A stretch of 20,313 bases of DNA from Bacillota bacterium (GTDB taxonomy: Bacteria; Bacillota_A; Clostridia; Peptostreptococcales; Anaerovoracaceae): assembly GCA_017547345.1 (NCBI GenBank), contig JAFYPY010000013.1, forward strand, positions 1 through 20,313. Reading direction: 5' to 3'. Below the pieces are notes generated by a model. That model was not told the origin of the DNA, did no database searches, and saw nothing but the letters and a program-made list of their open reading frames with translations. Positions within the stretch are counted from its first letter, which is position 1. Each line of letters starts with the position of its first letter. Positions 7,562-14,877 of this stretch are shown here, in pieces. The position numbers and the translations under genes are program-made.

Positions 7562-7590
7562 TTGTTTTAGGCAAGATATTATAGTATAAT
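7562..7590 (+). promoter_or_regulatory. Candidate promoter of the acyltransferase-like operon
   Basis: TTGTTT (7562-7567), a 17-base spacer and a perfect TATAAT (7585-7590), 47 bases before the ATG at 7637. It diverges from the promoter at 7528-7557. Confidence 0.58.
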
Positions 7591-7636
7591 TACAGAAAAT
7601 CACAATTTTCTAGAAGATAATAACAGGAGACAAAGC

Positions 7637-8509
7637 ATGTATAGAAGTGACGGATACAGAGTACGTAGTGACAATCCAATGTATTTACTAACGCCACATA
7701 TTATGGACAAAAGATACGATGCCAGCAACAGCATTACACAAGACATCGAACTTGATCCAATCCAAGAATTTGCTCGTAAATGCCGTAAAGACGGTATTGC
7801 CATGTCATCAATGGCAGTAATTATCGCTGCATACCTTAGAACTGCCGCAAAATACCCGTATCTAAATAGATTTTGTATGAATAAGAGGATTTATGCTCGA
7901 AACCATTTCTGCGTTTCCTTTATAACCCTGACCCCGGGCAAGGGAAACAGTACTGCAAATAAAATTTATTTTAATATGGATGATGATGTTTTCACTGTAA
8001 ACGAAAAGATAAATACAGCCATCGAAAAATGTCAACATGTGGATGGGAACACAGCTTTAGACGATTTGATGAATAAGTTGGTTGCGATTCCAGGTCTTAT
8101 AAGTATCACCGTTAGCATACTCAAGTTTATAGACAAGTTTTTTACACTCCCGCTATCAATAATCAATGCGAGTCCTTTTCATACATCCCTATTTATAACT
8201 AATCTAGCTTCGATTAGAATAGGAACAATCTATCATCACCTTTACGAATTTGGCACTACTGGTGTTTTCATCTCAATGGGACAGCCGATCAAAAAAGTAT
8301 ATATGGAAGATGATAAAGCAATAGAAAAAAAGATAATGGAACTAGGGGTGGTTCTTGATGAAAGAATCGCAGATGGACATTATTATGGAATGGCATTCAA
8401 AGAATTCAAAAAATTGCTTAAAAATCCCGATTTATTAGCCGTAAAAGCAGATACTGTAAATTGGGATAAGGATATAAAAAAGAAAAACCCAAAATTTATT
8501 GTCAAATAA
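7637..8509 (+). CDS. 2-oxoacid dehydrogenase E2 / CAT-like acyltransferase fold protein, catalytic His replaced
   Basis: A 290-residue protein resembling the trimeric E2/chloramphenicol acetyltransferase catalytic fold. SLFITNLASIRIG (184-196) corresponds to the E2 'SNLG' strand, GTTGVFISMG (206-215) to the following strand, and VVLDERIADGHYYGMAFKEFKKLLKNP (238-264) to the E2 motif normally read as DHRxxDG followed by the long final helix. Here the general-base histidine is Glu242, while Asp246 and Gly247 remain. There is no lipoyl or peripheral-subunit domain and no E1 or E3 gene nearby. AGGAG seven bases before the ATG fixes the start. It is followed 23 bases later by a C_GCAxxG_C_C gene in the same operon. 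Substrate and even acyltransferase activity are uncertain. Confidence 0.72.
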   Translation: MYRSDGYRVRSDNPMYLLTPHIMDKRYDASNSITQDIELDPIQEFARKCRKDGIAMSSMAVIIAAYLRTAAKYPYLNRFCMNKRIYARNHFCVSFITLTPGKGNSTANKIYFNMDDDVFTVNEKINTAIEKCQHVDGNTALDDLMNKLVAIPGLISITVSILKFIDKFFTLPLSIINASPFHTSLFITNLASIRIGTIYHHLYEFGTTGVFISMGQPIKKVYMEDDKAIEKKIMELGVVLDERIADGHYYGMAFKEFKKLLKNPDLLAVKADTVNWDKDIKKKNPKFIVK

Positions 8510-8532
8510 TTAAAAGATAGGAGATACATAAT

Positions 8533-8943
8533 ATGGATAGAAAAGAACAGGCAGTAATGCTTCATCACCACGGTTTTAATTGCGCGCAGTCAGTAGCTTG
8601 CGCATTCTGCAATGTAATGGGTGCAGATCCCGAAATAACTTTCAGATTATCCGAGCCTTTAGGTTTTGGTATGGGTACAATGGGAACATGTGGGGCAGTC
8701 TCTGCTATGGCCCTTGTAACAGGTATGAAATTAAGTGATGGAAATTTAGACAACCCTAAATCAAAGAAGGAATGTTACAAGATGATGCAAACCCTTATTA
8801 AAGAATTTGCTGACAAAAATGGTTCCATCATCTGTAGAGAAATTAAAGGTGTCGACACTGGTGAAGTTTTAAGAAGTTGCGACGGTTGTATCGAGGATGC
8901 AGTTGCAATTCTTGATAAACATCTTCTTGGAATTGAAGATTAA
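8533..8943 (+). CDS. C_GCAxxG_C_C family protein (cysteine-rich, redox-type)
   Basis: A 136-residue soluble protein of the PF09719 family, named for its cysteine pattern: FNCAQSV (Cys17), Cys23 and Cys26, TCGAVSAM (Cys53, the GCAxxG-like element), Cys81, Cys101 and the close pair Cys116/Cys119. Members are common in anaerobes and are suspected of binding an iron-sulfur cluster or using disulfide chemistry; the function is unproven. AGGAG lies nine bases upstream of the ATG. It is the second gene of an operon with the E2/CAT-like protein and ends at a strong terminator. Confidence 0.88.
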   Translation: MDRKEQAVMLHHHGFNCAQSVACAFCNVMGADPEITFRLSEPLGFGMGTMGTCGAVSAMALVTGMKLSDGNLDNPKSKKECYKMMQTLIKEFADKNGSIICREIKGVDTGEVLRSCDGCIEDAVAILDKHLLGIED

Positions 8944-8959
8944 TAACCAAAATTGTATT

Positions 8960-8993
8960 AAAAGGTCAAATTTTTGAAATTTGACCTTTTTTA
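8960..8993. terminator. Strong terminator between convergent genes
   Basis: A perfect stem of about 13 bases (AAAGGTCAAATTT / AAATTTGACCTTT) with a TTG loop, flanked by A residues on the left and T residues on the right, so it can act for both the plus-strand operon and the minus-strand gene ending at 8991. Confidence 0.9.
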
Positions 8994-9191
8994 ATCTCTA
9001 CTCTTATAATAAAGCAAGCAATGACAATACCCTTCAAATTCAGGGTCTGCAATCTGTTGTTTGAATTCTTCACAAATACATTTTGTAGCATCTGTTTTCT
9101 CAATTCTACATGGACAATATCCACCAGTCTTTTTTAGGCCATCCTTAATTCCCTGGACGATCTCCTTGTTTTCATTTAGTCTTACTGCCAT
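8991..9191 (-). CDS. Ferredoxin:thioredoxin reductase catalytic-subunit-like protein (minimal)
   Basis: A 66-residue protein with six cysteines in three CxC pairs: YCPCR (Cys26, Cys28), KCICE (Cys38, Cys40) and YCHCL (Cys56, Cys58). The CPC, CxC, CHC series is the signature of the FTR catalytic beta subunit (PF02943), in which four cysteines hold a [4Fe-4S] cluster and two form the active disulfide passing electrons from ferredoxin to thioredoxin. Plant and cyanobacterial forms are ~110 residues and have CPC-x16-CPC; here the gap is shorter (nine residues), as in compact clostridial versions. AAGGAG eight bases before the ATG gives the start. It follows livF by 42 bases, past a moderate hairpin, so it may be read from the liv operon or from an unseen promoter. 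Confidence 0.85.
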   Translation of the reverse strand: MAVRLNENKEIVQGIKDGLKKTGGYCPCRIEKTDATKCICEEFKQQIADPEFEGYCHCLLYYKSRD

Positions 9192-9211
9192 ATAAACACT
9201 CCTTTCTATAT

Positions 9212-9239
9212 AAAAAGGAAGGCTAACTATAAGTTAGCC
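9212..9239 (-). terminator. Moderate intrinsic terminator after livF
   Basis: GGCTAACT / AGTTAGCC forms an eight-base stem with a TAT loop; the livF stop codon TAA lies inside it. The T tract is interrupted (TTCCTTTTT), so readthrough into the FTR-like gene is likely. Confidence 0.65.
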
Positions 9240-9938
9240 TCCTAAATATGCCTTCTTTACAACGTCGCTGTTCATTAGAGCTTGTCCCGGACCCGAAAGT
9301 GTTACCTTTCCAGACTCAATTACATACGCTCTATCTGAAATTTCAAGAGCCATTTCAGCGTTCTGTTCTACTAAAAGGATAGTAGTTCCGGCCTTGTGAA
9401 GCTCCTTTACGATATCAAAAATCTGTTCTACTAAAATTGGGGCAAGTCCCATAGAAGGTTCATCTAACATCAATAGTTTAGGATGACTCATCAAAGCTCT
9501 TCCCATAGCAAGCATCTGTTGCTCACCGCCTGATAATGTTCCTGCAATTTGAGTCTTTCTCTCAAACAGTCTAGGAAATCTTTCGAAGATGTCATCAATA
9601 TCAGATTTATTTGCCTTTCCTCTAATATATGCCCCCATTTCCAAATTTTCCATAACTGTCATATCTAGGAAAATTCGTCTTCCTTCTGGAACATGCGCAA
9701 GTCCTCTTTCAACTAACTTAAAGGACTCAATATTGCTGATATCTTCATCTAAGAATGTTATGCTTCCTGTCTTACTTCTAAGCATTCCTGATATTGTCTT
9801 TAATGTAGTGGACTTACCTGCTCCATTTGCACCAATAAGAGATACAACTTCACCTTTGTTTACTTCGAAGGAGATGCCTTTTAGTGCATGAATTTTGCCG
9901 TAATACACATTTAAGTCGTCAACTTTTAACATTGTCAT
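9234..9938 (-). CDS. livF: Branched-chain amino acid ABC transporter ATP-binding protein LivF
   Basis: A 234-residue cytosolic ATPase, the normal LivF length. It has Walker A GANGAGKST (36-44), the LivF-typical HVPEGRRIF (82-90), signature LSGGEQQML (135-143), Walker B LLMLDEPSMGLAP (155-167) and the switch histidine replaced by glutamine in LLVEQNAE, which is usual for LivF. It pairs with LivG to power import of leucine, isoleucine and valine through LivHM. Its ATG shares one base with the livG stop (TAATG), so the two are translationally coupled. ATG at codon 3 is an alternative start. It is the last gene of livJHMGF. Confidence 0.95.
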   Translation of the reverse strand: MTMLKVDDLNVYYGKIHALKGISFEVNKGEVVSLIGANGAGKSTTLKTISGMLRSKTGSITFLDEDISNIESFKLVERGLAHVPEGRRIFLDMTVMENLEMGAYIRGKANKSDIDDIFERFPRLFERKTQIAGTLSGGEQQMLAMGRALMSHPKLLMLDEPSMGLAPILVEQIFDIVKELHKAGTTILLVEQNAEMALEISDRAYVIESGKVTLSGPGQALMNSDVVKKAYLGG

Positions 9939-10819
9939 TACTTATCTTTTCTCCTTCCTAAGTATGCCTCGATAACCGCTGGATTGTCCTGAATCTGGCT
10001 AGGTGTACCCTTTGCGATAATCTTACCATAATTTAGTACCGCAAGACCTTCACACACATTCATAACTAAGCTCATGTCGTGCTCAATCAATAGTACTGCT
10101 AAGTGGAACTCGTCTCTAATCTTACGGATATTGTCCATCAGTTCAGCTGTTTCCGATGGATTCATGCCTGCCGCTGGTTCATCAAGTAGAATTATACTTG
10201 GATCAGTGGCTAAAGCTCTTACGATTTCCAATCTTCTCTGTGCACCATACGGTAAGCTTCCTGCAGGTGCGTGTGCAAGGCCTTCCATATTGAAGAACTG
10301 TAATAAGTCCATTGCTTTTTCTGCAGTTTCTCTTTCGATTACTTTGTACTGTCTATTATGCACTATAGACTGGAATAAAGAAGTTTCTATATTTGAGTGT
10401 AAACCAACCTTAACGTTATCAAGTACGGACATCTTATTGAACAATCTAATGTTCTGGAAAGTTCTCGCGATACCCATCTTGTTAACTTGAGCAGTAGTCT
10501 TCCCAGCTGTTGATTTACCATTCAGCATAATACTGCCCCTTGTAGGTTCGTATACATTTGTTAACATATTAAATACTGTTGTTTTTCCTGCACCATTTGG
10601 GCCGATAAGACCAGAAATTTCAGTCTTACCGATAGCTATAGAGAAATCATCTACCGCTCTAAGTCCTCCAAAATCGATACCTAGCTTAACAACTTCCAAT
10701 ACTGGTTCTTTGTCGGCATCTCTTTCTGGTAACATGGACATACTTGGCAAAGGAACAAACTTAGTTTCGTTCTTTTTAGGAGACTGTGCCGGTAAAGGAT
10801 TTTTTCGATTATTCTTCAT
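9938..10819 (-). CDS. livG: Branched-chain amino acid ABC transporter ATP-binding protein LivG
   Basis: A 293-residue ATPase with Walker A GPNGAGKT (73-80), the LivG-type GIARTFQNIRLF, LPYGAQRRLEIVRAL signature, Walker B ILLDEPAAGMNPSE and LLIEHDMSLVM H-loop. These distinguish LivG from LivF. An N-terminal extension of about 37 residues, rich in Lys, Asn and Pro, precedes the usual start of the ATPase fold; AAGGAGG nine bases upstream of the ATG supports it as translated. The start overlaps the end of livM by 11 bases. It supplies one half of the LivFG motor. Confidence 0.95.
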   Translation of the reverse strand: MKNNRKNPLPAQSPKKNETKFVPLPSMSMLPERDADKEPVLEVVKLGIDFGGLRAVDDFSIAIGKTEISGLIGPNGAGKTTVFNMLTNVYEPTRGSIMLNGKSTAGKTTAQVNKMGIARTFQNIRLFNKMSVLDNVKVGLHSNIETSLFQSIVHNRQYKVIERETAEKAMDLLQFFNMEGLAHAPAGSLPYGAQRRLEIVRALATDPSIILLDEPAAGMNPSETAELMDNIRKIRDEFHLAVLLIEHDMSLVMNVCEGLAVLNYGKIIAKGTPSQIQDNPAVIEAYLGRRKDK

Positions 10820-11816
10820 CTGACGCTTCCTCCTTTACTTGCTTTCTTTCTTTTAAAGCATTGCCTAAGTTCTTGAAATTAAACTTGGCCATTAATTCCT
10901 TACCTTTTTCTGAAGAGTTAAGAAGCATCATTGTAATTAATGCAACTGCATAAATCAACATTCTGAAATCTGCAAAGTCTCTCAATACTTCAGGTAGGAT
11001 TGTGATAATAATTGCGGAAATGATGGAGCCTCTAATGCTTCCAAGTCCGCCTAATACTACAATTACTAGTATTTCGATAGAACGGTTGTAGTCGAATACA
11101 TCTGCTGTTAGGATTGGAGAAGTGTGTCCGTATAAAACGCCTGCCATTCCAGCAAAGAACGCACCCATCACGAATACCATTAACTTGTACTTGTTCAAAT
11201 CTACACCGCAAGATTCTGCTGCAATCTTATTATTCTTCATTGCCTTAACGGCTCTGCCGTGTTTAGAGTCAACAAAGTTCATAATAACAAGCATTGTGAT
11301 AAGCACTAATGCGAAGCCAATAAAAAAATTACCATCCTGTGGTGTGCCTTTTAGACCTGCCGCACCACCTGTAAACTCAAGGTTAATTACTACGCTTCGA
11401 ATAATTTCGCCAGCCGCTAGAGTAACTATAGCAAGATAGTCACCACTAAGTCTAAGAACCGGAATACCTACAATAACACCAAAGATAGCTGCGACAACAC
11501 CACCAATAACAAAAGCCATTGGTAATCTAACTATAGTTGGCAAAAAGCTTTCAGTATATACCGCAAATAAACATCCAGCATAAGCTCCTACAGACATAAA
11601 GCCTGCATGTCCTAGGGATAATTCTCCCAGGAAACCTACTACTAAGTTAAGCGAAACAGCCAAAATGATATTGATACAAACAGGTACTATCATTGACTGC
11701 ATATGTCTTGAAGCCATGCCGGACAATACCATTATAGCTACAAATACGAACAATGCGATAACGATTCCGTAGGTTATAAGATTACTTTTTTTGTTTTTTA
11801 ATTCATTTAGAGTCAT
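10809..11816 (-). CDS. livM: Branched-chain amino acid ABC transporter permease LivM
   Basis: A 335-residue membrane protein with about nine hydrophobic segments. Characteristic LivM stretches are LNLVVGFLGELSLGHAGFMSVGAY (about 57-80), RLSGDYLAIVTLAAGEIIR, the cytoplasmic coupling loop HGRAVKAMKNNKIAAESCGV and VVLGGLGSIRG near the end. The acidic tail (EEASDEE) overlaps the livG start. It forms the channel with LivH and contacts the ATPases through the coupling loop. It begins 11 bases after livH. Confidence 0.95.
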   Translation of the reverse strand: MTLNELKNKKSNLITYGIVIALFVFVAIMVLSGMASRHMQSMIVPVCINIILAVSLNLVVGFLGELSLGHAGFMSVGAYAGCLFAVYTESFLPTIVRLPMAFVIGGVVAAIFGVIVGIPVLRLSGDYLAIVTLAAGEIIRSVVINLEFTGGAAGLKGTPQDGNFFIGFALVLITMLVIMNFVDSKHGRAVKAMKNNKIAAESCGVDLNKYKLMVFVMGAFFAGMAGVLYGHTSPILTADVFDYNRSIEILVIVVLGGLGSIRGSIISAIIITILPEVLRDFADFRMLIYAVALITMMLLNSSEKGKELMAKFNFKNLGNALKERKQVKEEASDEE

Positions 11817-11827
11817 ATCTATTGTAC

Positions 11828-12703
11828 CTACACTTTCTCTTTGATTACTTTTCCAAACAAGCCAGTAGGTCTTACTAGAAGAACTACAATAAGTGATGCG
11901 AATACTATTGCATCAGATAGCTCTGTAGAAATGTATGCCTTTGACATACTTTCAAGTACACCTAGTAGTATTCCGCCAACCATAGCTCCAGGAATGGAAC
12001 CGATACCACCGAAAACGGCTGCAACGAAGGCTTTGATACCAGGCATTGATCCAGTGAAAGGTCCAATGAACCCATATGTAGCACCATAGAAAATACCTGC
12101 AACAGCTGCTAGCGCTGAACCTATAGCGAAAGTTAAAGATATTGTTCTATTAACACTAATACCCATGAGTTCTGCAGCTTCCTTGTCTTGAGACACTGCT
12201 CTCATGGCCTTGCCGGCCCTTGTTTTGTTGATAAACAAGGACAGGCAAACCATAATTACAATTGTTACCGCCAGCGTTACAACTGACTCTCCGGACATTG
12301 ATACATCACCGAAATGTACGCTGCTAACGTGGAAAACTTTAGGGAAACTCTTTTGAGTAGATCCGAAGATTAGTAGTGCCACGTTCTGTAATAAATAGCT
12401 GACACCGATAGCTGTAATTAGCACTGTAAGCGGTTCTGCTTTACGGAGAGGCTTATAGGCAACTCTTTCAATTGTCATCCCAAGAACTGTACAGATTACC
12501 ACACTTAGTAATAATCCAACCCAGATAGGGAATCCAAGCATCATCACGGAAACGATAACAGTAAATGCACCTACCATAATTACGTCACCGTGTGCAAAGT
12601 TCAGCATCTTTGCAATCCCATATACCATTGTGTAACCAAGGGCTATGAGGGCATATATACTGCCCAAGCTAAGTCCGCTGATTAATGTTGTTAGAAAGTC
12701 CAT
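11828..12703 (-). CDS. livH: Branched-chain amino acid ABC transporter permease LivH
   Basis: A 291-residue polytopic protein with the LivH landmarks SGLSLGSIYALIALGYTMVYGIAKMLNFAHG near the N-terminus (residues 9-39), the coupling loop GKAMRAVSQDKEAAELMGI, and AAVFGGIGSIPGAM. About eight membrane segments. AAGGAG lies nine bases before the ATG. The 70 bases between livJ and livH show no terminator or obvious promoter, so it is read with livJ. Confidence 0.95.
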   Translation of the reverse strand: MDFLTTLISGLSLGSIYALIALGYTMVYGIAKMLNFAHGDVIMVGAFTVIVSVMMLGFPIWVGLLLSVVICTVLGMTIERVAYKPLRKAEPLTVLITAIGVSYLLQNVALLIFGSTQKSFPKVFHVSSVHFGDVSMSGESVVTLAVTIVIMVCLSLFINKTRAGKAMRAVSQDKEAAELMGISVNRTISLTFAIGSALAAVAGIFYGATYGFIGPFTGSMPGIKAFVAAVFGGIGSIPGAMVGGILLGVLESMSKAYISTELSDAIVFASLIVVLLVRPTGLFGKVIKEKV

Positions 12704-12773
12704 AAAAAGCCACTCCTTAAGTTAAGTTTTATGTTTTATGTTTCGTTAATTTATATATTGGTTGCTACTTTTA

Positions 12774-13919
12774 TTATTCGTATAATTCGTAAACGCCGCC
12801 AACGATTCTTACTAAGCTTGCTGCCTTGTCTGGTTCACCGGAAGCATCCCAAGTCATTGTACCTGTTGTACCTTCAACTGTGATTTCAGTCATTGCACTG
12901 ATCATAGCTTCATTGAAATCTTCATCTGCAGGAACAGCACCGGATTTTTCCATAGCTGCCTTCATTGCGTATACTGCATCGTATGCGTCTGCTGCGAACT
13001 GATCAGGAACTGCATTATAAGTTGCCTTGTAATCCTTAACGAATGCGGATTCTTCATCTGCATAGAATGGAGTAACTAGTAATACATCTTCAAGAGCTGC
13101 AACATTAGCTTCTCCAGCCTTTTCGATAACGCCGTCAAGACCGTCGCCACCTAGGAACTGTACATCTAATCCCATCTTTTCAGCCTGAGTTAATACATAA
13201 GCTGCTTCCTGAGCGTAGATTGGTAAGAATACTAAATCAGCGCCAGATGCCTTAACTGCATTTAACTGAACTGAGAAGTCTGTGTTTGAAGAGCTTGTGA
13301 AAGCCTGAGTTTCTACCACATTTAATCCGATTGCTTTAGCCTTAGCATCGAATGCCTTCTGGATACCTGCTGAGTAGTCATTGGACTTGTCATAGATAAC
13401 TGCAACCTTTGTTCCTAAAGCTTCATCTTTAATTGTCTGAGCTGCGAATTCGCCCTGAAGAGGGTCAGTAAAACAAATTCTGAATGCATTGTCTGGTGCA
13501 CAACATTCTACCTGAGAAGCGGATGGTGTAATCATTAGCATACCTTCTTTTTCTGCTTCAGTTGCTGCTGCTAAACATGCTCCGGATGTAGTACCACCAA
13601 GGGATAACTGCATACCATCGTCCATCATCTTTGCGAAAGCCTGAGTTGCTGTTACAGGATCTGCCACGTCGTCTTCAAATACTAATTTGAATTCCAAGCC
13701 ATTTACTCCGCCAGCTGCGTTGATTTCATCTACCGCTAACTGAGCACCCTGCTTAACGGAAATACCGTAAGTTGAATAGTCTCCAGTTAATGGACCGGAA
13801 CCACCGATTACTACTACGTTTTCGTCGCTGCCGCCACCGCCGCATCCTGTCATAAATGCGCCTACCATCATAACTGACATCGCTACTGCGAATACCTTTT
13901 TCAATACATTCTTTTTCAT
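12774..13919 (-). CDS. livJ: Branched-chain amino acid binding lipoprotein (LivJ/LivK type)
   Basis: A 381-residue binding protein for Leu, Ile and Val. A basic N-terminus and hydrophobic stretch lead to the lipobox MTGC with Cys26, followed by a glycine-rich linker. The mature domain begins VVVIGGSGPLTGDYSTYG, the family's ligand-loop strand, with GAQLAVDEINAAGG and FEDDVADPVTA next, and later TDPLQGEFAAQTI and FAADAYDAVYAMKAAM. AAAGGAG about seven bases upstream marks the ATG. It heads livJHMGF. The 30-odd bases between the start and the upstream terminator contain no recognisable promoter, so expression probably depends on readthrough of that terminator. Confidence 0.95.
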   Translation of the reverse strand: MKKNVLKKVFAVAMSVMMVGAFMTGCGGGGSDENVVVIGGSGPLTGDYSTYGISVKQGAQLAVDEINAAGGVNGLEFKLVFEDDVADPVTATQAFAKMMDDGMQLSLGGTTSGACLAAATEAEKEGMLMITPSASQVECCAPDNAFRICFTDPLQGEFAAQTIKDEALGTKVAVIYDKSNDYSAGIQKAFDAKAKAIGLNVVETQAFTSSSNTDFSVQLNAVKASGADLVFLPIYAQEAAYVLTQAEKMGLDVQFLGGDGLDGVIEKAGEANVAALEDVLLVTPFYADEESAFVKDYKATYNAVPDQFAADAYDAVYAMKAAMEKSGAVPADEDFNEAMISAMTEITVEGTTGTMTWDASGEPDKAASLVRIVGGVYELYE

Positions 13920-13941
13920 TTTAGTTCTCCTTTCGGTTGTT

Positions 13942-13981
13942 AAATAAAAAACGGTTTTGCCGTATTGTGAGCAAAACCGTT
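13942..13981 (-). terminator. Strong intrinsic terminator (possible attenuator) between the small ORF and livJ
   Basis: A perfect 11-base stem AACGGTTTTGC / GCAAAACCGTT with a ten-base loop, followed by TTTTTTATTT on the minus strand, 22 bases before the livJ start. The 5' arm can alternatively pair with GAGCAAACCG at 14031-14022, inside the end of the preceding ORF (ten pairs, one bulged base). That makes it a candidate regulated terminator. Confidence 0.9.
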
Positions 13982-14000
13982 AGTGTCTAAATCTATAAGC

Positions 14001-14234
14001 TTAGTAGTTAAAATCAAGCTTCGGTTTGCTCATACATTTTAATGTACAAATAATAAGCACGATAATTTCGCCAATAATAAGGGAAATAATAATGTTAATT
14101 ACGAACATTAAAATAAGCACTAATAAAATAGTGCTTAGAGACATAACCTGTGCATAATTAAAAGAAGCATTCTGACATGAAGACGCTTTGGAAGTAGACA
14201 TTGATGTAGTTGTCATTCCAAACATAGCTCTCAT
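14001..14234 (-). CDS. Small Ile/Leu/Val-rich hydrophobic protein or leader ORF upstream of liv
   Basis: A 77-codon ORF I do not recognise. It has AAGGAG eight bases before the ATG and a perfect consensus promoter upstream, so translation is likely. Residues 1-30 are polar and Ser/Thr/Met-rich; residues 33-65 hold 23 Ile, Leu or Val out of 33, enough for one or two membrane helices; the last 12 residues are basic and polar (KCMSKPKLDFNY). Directly after it comes the strong terminator before livJ. Two readings are possible: a small membrane protein with its own terminator, or a long leader peptide whose branched-chain codons sense supply of the amino acids that LivJHMGF imports. At 77 codons it is longer than classical attenuation peptides, and any membrane helix is rich in these residues, so the leader idea is inference. 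Confidence 0.62.
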   Translation of the reverse strand: MRAMFGMTTTSMSTSKASSCQNASFNYAQVMSLSTILLVLILMFVINIIISLIIGEIIVLIICTLKCMSKPKLDFNY

Positions 14235-14295
14235 TGCATTTGCTCCTTTCTTTAATCACTTAAAAGCTTCATCTGTCGCTTCAGCTTATGAAATG

Positions 14296-14324
14296 ATTAT
14301 AGCGAGGCATTTGTTTATTGTCAA
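14296..14324 (-). promoter_or_regulatory. Consensus sigma-A promoter for the small ORF and liv operon
   Basis: TTGACA (14324-14319), exactly 17 bases, TATAAT (14301-14296): a full match to consensus. An A/T-rich tract just upstream could act as an UP element. A 15-base stretch at 14325-14339 resembles a CodY box at about 11 of 15 positions, which is weak. The transcript would have a leader of about 55 bases before the small ORF. Confidence 0.85.
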
Positions 14325-14353
14325 CATATTTAGAAAATATTTTTTGTTTTTTT

Positions 14354-14824
14354 TCACAAACAATTTTTAAGCGCTTTGTATAGTTGCCATCCTAACAAAC
14401 CGCAGCAGATTACCTCTCCAATGCCTACAGTAACTGCCAAAAAAATGAAGCTTTCTTTTACTCCATATACCGCTTGTAAAACAAACGGAACTATAATCAT
14501 ATTACTTATAATTGGGAAAATCGGCCCAAGAATAGGTTTCTTTCTTCCTATATAATATGTGCCTATAGCTCCTATCAATGTGGCAAGAGATCCAAAAGCC
14601 ACATCCCATAAAGCACATCCTGTAAGCATATTGGCCAAAATGCAGCCAATCCAAAGGCCCGGAATGGCTTCTTTGAAAAGCAACGGCGTTACTGTCAGAA
14701 GTTCTGATAATCTAATTTGTATAACTCCGCTTGCCAGCCCAAACATCTGTGATAAAAATGTTAAAATAACATAAAGAGCTGCTATAAGAGCAGCTCTTGT
14801 TAATCGTAAAGTCTTTTCTTGCAT
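14354..14824 (-). CDS. queT: QueT-type queuosine-precursor ECF transporter S component
   Basis: A 156-residue membrane protein with five to six hydrophobic segments. RLTRAALIAALYVILTFLSQ (about 7-26), IQIRLSELLTVTPLLF (35-50), IPGLWIGCILANMLTGCALWDVAFGSLATLIGA (54-86) and the final IGEVICCGLLGW match QueT (PF06177). It would be the substrate-specific subunit that works with the shared EcfA/A'/T module to take up preQ1 or a related queuosine precursor. AGGAG ten bases before the ATG. It follows the ecsC-family gene by 25 bases, and a small hairpin overlapping that gene's end resembles the aptamer seen before other queT genes. No clear terminator follows. Confidence 0.92.
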   Translation of the reverse strand: MQEKTLRLTRAALIAALYVILTFLSQMFGLASGVIQIRLSELLTVTPLLFKEAIPGLWIGCILANMLTGCALWDVAFGSLATLIGAIGTYYIGRKKPILGPIFPIISNMIIVPFVLQAVYGVKESFIFLAVTVGIGEVICCGLLGWQLYKALKNCL

Positions 14825-14834
14825 AACAAATTCT

Positions 14835-14877
14835 CTCCTGTAGTTTTGTTTATAGTGAGGAAGGTTGCGAACTCACT
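14835..14877 (-). promoter_or_regulatory. Hairpin with A-rich tail before queT, possible preQ1-I-like element
   Basis: AGTGAG (14877-14872), loop TTCGCAACCTTC, CTCACT (14859-14854), then the tail ATAAACAAAACTACAGGAG reaching the Shine-Dalgarno. The size, a 12-base loop starting TTC and ending C, and the AAAACTA tail recall class I preQ1 riboswitches, which often control queT by hiding the ribosome binding site. I cannot build a convincing pseudoknot between loop and tail, and the hairpin overlaps the last codons of the ecsC-family gene, so this is a weak call. Confidence 0.33.

Noticed and set aside
11122..11439. Open frames on the strand opposite liv, hom, MATE and other genes
   Set aside because: They lack ribosome binding sites, have low-complexity or reversed-codon composition, and lie entirely inside well-supported genes on the other strand.
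14325..14339. CodY-box-like sequence upstream of the liv promoter
   Set aside because: About four mismatches to the 15-base consensus in a very AT-rich tract; such matches occur by chance.
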